Below, piece by piece: positions 57,494 to 64,000 of a DNA stretch of 64,000 nt. The translations under genes and the position numbers were made by a program. Origin of the DNA: Thraustochytrium sp. TN22 (lineage: Eukaryota > Sar > Bigyra > Thraustochytrida > Thraustochytriidae). Position 1 is the first letter of the stretch. The number at the start of each line of letters is the position of its first letter. The DNA lies in assembly GCA_013306675.1 (NCBI GenBank), contig JABLUY010000143.1, positions 1-64,000 on the forward strand, given 5' to 3'. The notes under the pieces are model-generated. The model had not been told where the DNA came from. It did no database searches and worked only from the letters and a program-made list of their open reading frames with translations.

Positions 57494-58690
57494 GCCAGGG
57501 CGAAAAGGGAGCTGAGGACGGGGCGAGAAAGGGTTGCTTGAGTGAGCGCTTTGCACAGGTGGAGGTTTATCATAAGTAGACGCTGGACCTCGGAAGAATT
57601 ACTTTCTCTTCGAATTTTTCCTGTTCTTGCCAGCATTCTCGTAGTCCGGCCTGTCTCGCGAGCGGCGCTTCTGGACTTCCCCGTGCGCTGCAATGCGACA
57701 CGCACTCGCGTCGTGGCTTGAACAGTCGCAGCTGGAGCAACAGACGTCATTCTTGTGGCACTCTGGTCTCTTGTGTCCAAGGGTTCCACAGCGCCAGCAC
57801 TTCCGGTTGGTCCGCCTCTGGTGCGTCGCAAGCACGACCTGCGCGCTGCTGCTCTTGTTGTTCTCTTGCGACCGAGTGTTGCCTGTAGCCTCCTTGTACA
57901 TGCAGATCCGGCGCATCAAGTCTTTCAGATGCTCGGATCCGAACTTTTCAATGTCCTTGAGTCGAATCGTCGCTCGTACTGCGTCTTGCTCGCGTTCAGA
58001 GATTGCGTCCAAAGCGATCAGTGCCAAGTATTCCTCGAGGCTGAGGTCCTGCGTGAGTAGCTCCTGTACGATGAGATCGTAGTCTCTGAACCATCGGTCG
58101 GCGGCCTCTCTCGAAGCGGTAGCTTTGTCGATTGTCTCGGAGGCAAGGTTCTTCTTGAGCTTGGCAAAGAGGTACAGGGCTTGGTCCGCCGTTCTCGCCT
58201 CCATGGTTTCCACGACTAGCTTGTGCGCGGTCAGACCAGAGCACTTTGGGTTGTGCGTGGGGTTGCTGATGATCGCATCGTTGCTGGGACCTAGCGACTT
58301 CATGAGCATCTTGTAGAGCAATAGATCCCTCTCCTGACGCTGGCCCGAATTTGGAAGTCGTTTAATCTGTTCCGGATGACAATGGTGGTATCGAGTGAAA
58401 GAGTAGAAGCGCGGCTTCCAGCTTTGATACTCGTCCCTGAAGTTGCTCTTGACCACGGGCATCTTCGGACACCAACCACCATCGTCGGCCATCTCTTCTC
58501 CTTGACACCTCCAACTACAGCCCGCCCTGTGTGCAAAGTCCATGGGGCTCCAATATCGGACGATGATGATTTGTTTTCACACACACTCCTCAGAGATCCG
58601 TTGATAAACAAAAGAAAGTCCCACCCCTCGTCCGCCGAGGCGAAACGGAGGGGACGGGGCGAGCGAGAGAGGGTTGTATGAGCGACAGGT
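57494..58690 (-). mobile_element. LTR-retrotransposon relic carrying a gag-like gene
   Basis: The core is a gag-like frame (57599-58492). On both sides lie similar short blocks in the same orientation (57494-57552 and 58630-58690; shared GGACGGGGCGAG and AGGGTTG), which may be remnants of terminal repeats. A third, weaker match is at 58838-58885. No protease, integrase or reverse transcriptase sequence was recognised in the window. It is therefore a fragment or a gag-only non-autonomous element. The family is probably Ty1/copia-like, from the gag style. Age cannot be judged reliably; the gag frame is open, the rest looks lost. Confidence 0.5.
57599..58492 (-). CDS. Gag-like protein with CCHC zinc knuckle
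   Basis: 298 codons from ATG 58492 (MADDGGWCPK). The first two-thirds are helical, in the style of copia-type gag (UBN2) domains (ALYLFAKLKKNLASETI, DYDLIVQELLTQDLSLEEYLALI). A perfect CCHC knuckle, C-x2-C-x4-H-x4-C, follows in CWRCGTLGHKRPEC, plus a second Cys/His cluster and a basic tail. In such elements the protein packages RNA in cytoplasmic particles. It belongs to the relic element described at 57494-58690. Confidence 0.65.
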   Translation of the reverse strand: MADDGGWCPKMPVVKSNFRDEYQSWKPRFYSFTRYHHCHPEQIKRLPNSGQRQERDLLLYKMLMKSLGPSNDAIISNPTHNPKCSGLTAHKLVVETMEARTADQALYLFAKLKKNLASETIDKATASREAADRWFRDYDLIVQELLTQDLSLEEYLALIALDAISEREQDAVRATIRLKDIEKFGSEHLKDLMRRICMYKEATGNTRSQENNKSSSAQVVLATHQRRTNRKCWRCGTLGHKRPECHKNDVCCSSCDCSSHDASACRIAAHGEVQKRRSRDRPDYENAGKNRKNSKRK

Positions 58691-59719
58691 GTTGCTTGTC
58701 GCTCTTCGCCTTCTTGCTTGCCCGATTGTCGCTCTCTGGCGATTCAGATCTGCTTGCGGTCTGGCAGACGTACTACCAAGTGACGAAATCCAGGGAAAAA
58801 GGCGAACGATGAAAACGCAACGAAGCCCCGCCCCCGCGCGGGCCGAAGGGGCCAGGCGAGGAACGGGGTGAAAAGGGTTGCGATGTAGCCGAGAGCAGGT
58901 CGAGCCGAGTTGCGAGTCTGCCGATGCCGCGGGGAGGCTTGGTATCAGACTGACGGTTGCGAGGCCTTAGCAGTGACCATTGTACGGTGGGTACGAAAAG
59001 ATGAGCGCCTTGATTGGGGCAGAGCTGCGCGGGGAGCAGCTCGTGGACTTGCGCGATCAGGCACTATGTGCCTTCACGGCAGCGTGCGTAGTGTTGAGTG
59101 GTCGAGTTCGATAAGATTTTGCCGCTTGCCCGGAGTCGCCCTGGCGTCGCCCGAGCTGGGCGCGTCATACAAGGCGTTCGACGGGTCGGGCATCCAGGCG
59201 TCGCTCTTGTTGATCTTCCGCCCTCGAGCCCTGTCGCACGTCATCCCTTGAGTGAATCACCGGGCCGCGCCGCTCGGCGGCGCTTGCTCCGCCCGCGCCA
59301 TTCGGCGCCGTTCGTGTGGTCAAGAAACTTACAGTGTATGCGTGACCTCGGCGCGAGCGGGCTCACAATGGACTGCCGGCGGGTCTCATCTCGACCGTAG
59401 GCTTGACGCCCTCGTGCCACCCGCTCTAAAGCCGTGAACCCCTTCTAAAAACGCCTTGCAAAGCCCACTGGCGGTGATGGCGCCGCCCTCCGGACTGACC
59501 ACCAGTCGCGTAGCTCCCTGCCGGAAAAAAGCTTCTTGGTCATGACCATTGACGTGCGTCCCATCGACATCATGGCCGGCGAGCTTCCTGGAAAGCAAAT
59601 ACCTCTTCAAGTTCGAAGAGCGCGACTCAGACTCGAAGAGCTGCTCCATGTCATTCCCGTGAGCATCAGAGAGCCCGATCCACAACGCAACAGGCTGAAT
59701 GAAGATGCGCTCGCAAACC

Positions 59720-59990
59720 TGTGTATTCGAAGATGCGACGAGTCGCTCGCAAAGCATTTCCGAAACATGTATCAAGGCGCTCACAAGCCTTATTCCAAGC
59801 TACATCTAAGCGCTCGCAAACCTTGTTCGAAGGTGTATTCGAAGGTGCGACGAGTCGCTCGTAAAGCATTTCCGACACGAGTATCAAGGCGCTCACAAGC
59901 CTTGTTCGAAGGTGCATCTCTAAGCGCTCGCAAACCTTGTTCGAAGGTGCATCGAGGCGCTCACAAACCTGTTGGAAGCAGCATCGAGCG
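59720..59990. repeat. About 110-bp tandem repeat, two and a half copies
   Basis: Units begin near 59720, 59824 and 59936. Each includes GCGACGAGTCGCTCG, GCATTTCCGA, CAAGGCGCTCACAAGCCTT and CTAAGCGCTCGCAAACCTTG, with internal sub-repeats of TGTTCGAAGGTGC. Confidence 0.85.
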
Positions 59991-60189
59991 GGTTCCTGGT
60001 CAGTGATGTCAATTTGCGGGCGCAGCGTGCCTGCGAGCGCCCCGGCACGTCGTCTTTCCGTCTCTTGCAGCTTTCCTCACTCCAAGTTTTTTTTTCCCAA
60101 CGGTGGCGCGTCTCTCCTCACTCGACGCTTCTTCCCGCCATACGCCAAACATAAAAAGCGCTGCAATCTCGTTCGTTCGATCGTTAGGG

Positions 60190-60199
60190 TATAAAAAAG
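60190..60199 (+). promoter_or_regulatory. TATA-like sequence TATAAAAAAG
   Basis: A clear TATA-box match on the plus strand in an otherwise GC-rich genome, just right of the tandem repeat. No plus-strand gene that I can defend follows, so its role is uncertain. Confidence 0.3.
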
Positions 60200-60376
60200 G
60201 CGCTTGCTCGTTCTCGCTGGAATGGCTCTTTGTGGCTTGTAGAATTGGATGCTTGCCATCGTTCGCCCGTGGCTCACGCTAGTCGCCGCGAGGGCTGCTA
60301 CGCGCTGTACGCGGTCCTGCGGCGAAGACGCCTGAGCAGAGGTGACAGACCGGTGTCAGACGCGCGTGGGCCGGGC

Positions 60377-60895
60377 TCAGGCGACGATGGGGGCCTGGGC
60401 CTTGCGCAGCTCGTCGCGGCGCGACTGGCGGCGCACGAGCTCCTTCTTGACCTCGGAGCGGACCTCCTTCTGGACCTCGGGCGCGCCGTAGAACTTGTCG
60501 TGCGTGCGGGGCTTGGCGCCGCGGCTGGCGGTGCGCACGTGCATGCGGCGGATGCGCTCCTGCTGCTCGGGCGAGCGCGAGGCGAGGTAGATGTCGTGCG
60601 CGCTCATCGCCGCGGGGTCCGTGACCGAGTCGAGCACCTTGGGCACCTCCGAGACGCCCATCTTGCGCACGCCGTGCCCGTCCGAGATATCCCACGCCTT
60701 GGCCACGCGGCTGTTGCGCCTCGCGAGCAGGCCCGCCTTGCCGGCCTGCTCCATGATCTGCGTGCAGTACGCCGGAAACGCGCGGCTGGGCTCCAGCTTC
60801 TCCTTGAGGAACATGCACTCGGGCACCGTCACCTTGCTGGCCACGCCCTGCCTGGCGCGCCTGTAGATCTCCTCCACCTTGTCGGCCTCCGCCAT
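60377..60895 (-). CDS. Small basic helical protein of unknown function
   Basis: 172 residues; start MAEADKVEEIYRRARQG at 60895. The start is chosen because composition changes abruptly from the GC-rich noise upstream to normal protein sequence here. The protein is mostly helical and basic, with EECMFLKEKLE-like and VQKEVRSEVKKELVRRQSRRDELRKAQ segments, the latter coiled-coil-like near the C-terminus. There is no signal peptide or transmembrane segment. I do not recognise the family. Codon use and compositional contrast with both flanks support it as a real gene. It is transcribed away from the scramblase gene. Confidence 0.7.
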   Translation of the reverse strand: MAEADKVEEIYRRARQGVASKVTVPECMFLKEKLEPSRAFPAYCTQIMEQAGKAGLLARRNSRVAKAWDISDGHGVRKMGVSEVPKVLDSVTDPAAMSAHDIYLASRSPEQQERIRRMHVRTASRGAKPRTHDKFYGAPEVQKEVRSEVKKELVRRQSRRDELRKAQAPIVA

Positions 60896-62739
60896 GCTGC
60901 CCTCGCTTTTCCCTTTTCCTGCTCGCTCCTCTCGTTCCGGATCTGCCTCTCGCTTTGCCTCGCCTCCGAGTCGCGGCGGACGCGCTTCTCGCCGCCGGCT
61001 CGGCTCCCGCCGCCCAGCACTGAGCACCGCCACCGCAGGCCCCCCAACCCGCTGCGCGTTGGCGCGCGTTGCGCCGCGTTGCGCCGCGCTGCGCCGCGCC
61101 CTGCGCCGCGCGGCCAGCCGGCTGGCCGCGGCGGCGCGCTCGCGCAGGGCTGCGCTCGGGCCGCAGCGCGAGGCGGCGGAGTCAGAGGCTTCGCCGCGAG
61201 CGAGGCCGGCGGCAGGGCGCTTAGGACCAGAGCGGCGAGCACGAGCGAGCGGCGGCGAGGCGAGGGGAGGAGAGAAGGCCTCTCCGCGCGGCACCCCGGC
61301 GGCGGCGGCTGCGGGCGGCTGCGGGCGGCCGCCGCCGGCGCTGCGGGAGGTCGGGTCCGGATCGCGCGCGGCCGCGGCGCTGCGGGGCGGCCGGGCCTGG
61401 GCGGCGAGGGGCGGGACCGGACGCGCGGCCGCGGCCGGCGCGAGGAGCGAGGCCGGGCGAGCGCCGCTTCGAGGTGCGCGGGAGCGGCGGAGGGGCCGCA
61501 GCGGCGCCGCGGCCGCGCGGCTGTGGAGCGAGCTGCGGATCGTGACGCCAACGCTGCGAACCGGCGCGCGAGGATTCGCACCCGACTGCGGATCTTGGAA
61601 CCGCGCCCGCAGTGGGCGCCCCCCGCGCGCCACTGCGCGCGTTCGCGGCCGCGCCCCTGCGTTCGCGGCCGCCCTGCCCCACCCGCACGCGGCTGCGGGC
61701 CAGTGGCGCACTGGGTCTGCCGGTCGGGCCGCCTCGCGAGGAAATCGCGAGGAAACCGCTCCCCCCTCGCAGACGGCCCCGCAGCCGCGCTCGCACTGCC
61801 TGCGCGCGCGGGGGCGGGCGCGTGGGCCCCGCGCCCGCAGCGGCCCCCCGCGCCAAGCTGGCTGCGGGCCCGCCCGGCCAGGCCGCGCCGGCGCGAGCAG
61901 CGCGATCGGCGCGAAAGCCGCGCGCAGCCATTACAGCGGCCGGGCCTCAGGCTGCGCCGGCCGCGCCCGAAGCGCCGCTCGCGGTCCGCGCGGCGCGCCC
62001 GCCGTGGCCGGAGCGCGGCGCCCCGCCGACTCGGAGCGGCGCCGCGCGGCCAGCCTGAAGGCGGCCGCCCCGCGCGGCCACCCGCGGGGCTCAGTGACCG
62101 CCGCTGGGACGCGCGTCCCACTGCGGGCGTCCCCCACCTTCCACGCGGTGCCGCTCATGGGCTGTGGGGTCGCCCCCACTGCCAGTGCCGCACTGGGAGG
62201 GACCCTCCTGGTCACAAGCGTCGGGTCACTCGGTCCCAGCACCATCGTCGCGCCGCCTCGGACTCGGATAGACCGCCGGTTTAGACCGCGGCCTATCTGT
62301 CGTCGCGGTGCCACGTGCCAGTGACGGTCACCGTCCGAGTCGGTGCATGGGCCGGTTTCCTGGAAAGCGAACCAGCCTCAGGCCGGGACGAAGGGGACGA
62401 AGCGAACTCGCAGGCACAGTCAAAGGCAGAAAGGCAATCGTGATGTAATGCGGCAGCCGCGGCCAGGCAACGAGTTAAAGGAGCACGGCGCGGCGCCCCG
62501 GACATGCGGCGGGCGACGGGGAGGACTGGGGACGTCGTGGTGCCGCGGGATGCGAGGACGGCTGACGAGGATCCGGCGTCGTTACCCAACAACGGTCAAA
62601 TAGCGCGCGTGTGGCGATGGCCCGCGGCCCGAGAGCGCGAGAGCGGGAGAGCGACGTAGACTTTGAATGAATCAACTTCGGCGGTAGCAAAGAAAGCCCC
62701 GAAAAGGACGCGGGAGGCGGCGCGAGGCAGGACAGGAGC
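60896..62739. other. Extremely GC-rich divergent spacer
   Basis: 1.84 kb between the divergent starts of the small unknown gene and the scramblase. 61000-62100 is nearly pure G+C with long spurious frames on all sides and no protein-like composition. 62300-62740 is more balanced and should hold the scramblase promoter. No gene supported. Confidence 0.6.
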
Positions 62740-63672
62740 ATGGGCAAGAATGAAGACGTGGTGACGGCCGTGGCCGTGGCGCCGGCCGAGCAGGACATGT
62801 CGCGCGTGGAGCTCACGAGCTGCCCCGGCATGGTGGTGCGCCAGGTGACCCAGGGCGTGGAGGCGCTCGCGGCCGTGGCCGGCCTGCCGTACGAGGCGCG
62901 CAACCAGTACAAGCAGTCGCGCCTGCCCGAGGGCAAGCTGGTGGGCGTGCACTCCACGGACCGGCGGCGCTGGAAGCCCAGCAACTCCGAGCTGCACGCG
63001 CTGCCCATGGAGCTGCTCGCGCGCGAGGAGAGCTCCTGCGTCGAGCGCGTCGTGCTCAACTTGCTCGGCTGCGGCAACCTGCGCAACCTCAAGCTGCACT
63101 GGGTGGGTCCCGACGGCCGCGAGCAGATGCGCATGGACCGCCCCTTTCAGCTGGGCGCCGCCTGCTGCTGCCCCATCACCTCGCGCATGTACCGCGTCGA
63201 TCAGGGCGTCGGCCTCAGCGAGTACGGCAAGGTCGAGGAGGACTGCTTCTGCGGCAAGAACTACTGCCAGCGCGGCTGCCAGGCCTGCTGCTGCTGCACC
63301 AGCTACGACCTCATCTCCGAGAACCTCAACGGCGCCTACGAGCCGCGCTACGTCGTCCGCGAGAACCAGTGCTGCTGCAACGGCACCTCCAACAACTGCT
63401 GCGGCGCCACCTGCATCCGCAACGACATGGTCTTCGACGTGATCGACACCGACGGCAAGGTCGTCGCCCAGATTCAGCGCACCTTCGCCGGTGGGCCTTG
63501 CTGCGGCGGCGACTGGTGGAAGGCCTGCTGCCGCGCCAACTGCCTCTTCTCCAGCTACACGCTCAACTTCCCCGACGACGCCACCGAGTCGCAGCGCGCC
63601 CTCATCCTCGCCGCGGTGCACCACCTCGACTACAAGCTCTTCGAAAAGTCTGGCAACGAGGACAGCGGCTGA
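62740..63672 (+). CDS. Phospholipid scramblase family protein
   Basis: 310 residues; start MGKNEDVV at 62740. The family core runs from about residue 75 to the end. A Cys-rich block (GAACCCPITSRMYRV, NYCQRGCQACCCC, ENQCCCNGTSNNCCGATC) matches the palmitoylated Cys runs of animal scramblases. FDVIDTDGKVVAQIQRTFAG is the conserved strand-turn before the last domain, and NFPDDATESQRALILAAVHHLDYKLFE is the C-terminal signature with the buried helix. In animals these proteins bind Ca2+ and are implicated in bidirectional movement of phospholipids across membranes, and some act as transcription factors. The Cys content is unusually high (about 8%). The N-terminal 70 residues are not Pro-rich as in PLSCR1. 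Confidence 0.88.
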   Translation: MGKNEDVVTAVAVAPAEQDMSRVELTSCPGMVVRQVTQGVEALAAVAGLPYEARNQYKQSRLPEGKLVGVHSTDRRRWKPSNSELHALPMELLAREESSCVERVVLNLLGCGNLRNLKLHWVGPDGREQMRMDRPFQLGAACCCPITSRMYRVDQGVGLSEYGKVEEDCFCGKNYCQRGCQACCCCTSYDLISENLNGAYEPRYVVRENQCCCNGTSNNCCGATCIRNDMVFDVIDTDGKVVAQIQRTFAGGPCCGGDWWKACCRANCLFSSYTLNFPDDATESQRALILAAVHHLDYKLFEKSGNEDSG

Positions 63673-64000
63673 AGAACAACCTCGCGCCTTGGCTGCGACC
63701 CGGGCCTGCCCTTTTCTGCTGTCCTCTAAGTTAGAGCGAGAGACACCAATCCTTTGTGTTGTGCAGGAACTTTGCGGCCTCCTTGCCACGTGCATGCGTT
63801 ACTGATGCGCGCACCAGCCAGCAAAGCTTCCCTCGCCTTTGCCTCTCCAGCACGTCATCTTCCACTTTCCAGCACGCTGGCTGCTGGCAGCCAGCCGCTG
63901 GCCCGGCCGCCCCGGCACACTGTCAGTGCTGGCAACTTGAACCTCTCCGTGAGTCCGTATCTCAAACTACTCACTGGCAGGCTAGGCCTAATGTCGTGGT
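63673..64000. other. Terminal spacer
   Basis: 328 bp after the scramblase gene. Only CAGC/TGGC-rich short repeats near 63885-63920 are seen; no gene. Confidence 0.6.

Larger units (their letters stand above)
58691..60376. other. Spacer with a tandem repeat and a TATA-like site
   Basis: 1.7 kb. The left part shows no gene. 59720-59990 is a 110-bp tandem repeat. A minus-strand frame at about 59390-59780 (LFESESRSSNLKRYLLSRKL) is open but matches nothing I know. A TATA-like sequence is at 60190-60199. Confidence 0.55.

Noticed and set aside
59386-59784. Minus-strand frame in the repeat-flanked spacer
   Set aside because: Part of it lies in the tandem repeat and the remainder resembles no family. 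Kept only as a remark in the spacer entry.
60230-62284. Plus-strand open frame of 684 codons through the GC-rich spacer
   Set aside because: Arg/Ala/Pro noise typical of stop-poor GC-rich DNA, with no domain-like composition. It also overlaps the better-supported minus-strand gene.

Overview
This window looks like nuclear DNA of a GC-rich, intron-poor unicellular eukaryote. Most genes are single open reading frames of 170 to 2,280 codons that start at ATG (often in a Kozak-like context such as GCCGCCATGG at 22581-22590). They encode plainly eukaryotic proteins: Skp1, MRT4, a mitochondrial EF-G2, a phospholipid scramblase, an Atg8-like protein and EF-hand, PAN/apple and JmjC proteins. There are no operons, Shine-Dalgarno signals or CRISPR arrays. 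A heterotrophic stramenopile of the thraustochytrid/labyrinthulid type is my best guess from gene density, lack of introns and GC content. That is inference; no gene here fixes the taxon.

Layout, left to right. 1-10.2 kb: two tandem minus-strand paralogues of a large secreted or surface PAN/apple-domain protein, the first cut by the window edge. 12.4-16.2 kb: a 1,240-residue protein resembling P-element/THAP9-type DNA transposases, flanked by hairpins and short palindromes, followed upstream by about 500 bp of AT-rich sequence unlike its surroundings. 17.3-27 kb: housekeeping genes (mitochondrial EF-G2, aspartate-semialdehyde dehydrogenase, a PH-like polyQ/poly-acidic protein, MRT4). 27.7-34.6 kb: a 2,282-residue acidic, Ser/Arg-rich, modular-repeat protein with C-terminal ankyrin repeats. 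34.7-40 kb: two tandem hotdog thioesterases, both ending in the PTS1-like tripeptide SQL, then an Old Yellow Enzyme-type oxidoreductase. 40.5-45.8 kb: a large EF-hand protein and a membrane-anchored JmjC/cupin protein.

46.5-53.3 kb is disturbed. The apparent 3' half of a surface-protein gene lies upstream of an apparent 5' half, both with frame breaks. Next come an atypical HGD-type kinase, a helical-repeat protein whose start is 12 bp from that of a divergent Atg8-like gene, and a decayed gene of unknown identity. 53.5-55.5 kb: two tandem Skp1 paralogues, one canonical and one divergent. 56.9-58.7 kb: relics, namely a broken kinesin-light-chain-type TPR gene and a gag-bearing LTR-retrotransposon fragment. 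59.7-60 kb is a tandem repeat. 60.4-63.7 kb: a small unknown gene, about 1.8 kb of extremely GC-rich sequence and a scramblase gene.

The genes do not form one pathway. Recurrent themes are tandem gene pairs (PAN proteins, thioesterases, Skp1), simple-sequence repeats inside and next to coding sequence, and CTAG-rich palindromes in intergenic spacers. Functional calls rest on motif recognition by eye; no database search was run.
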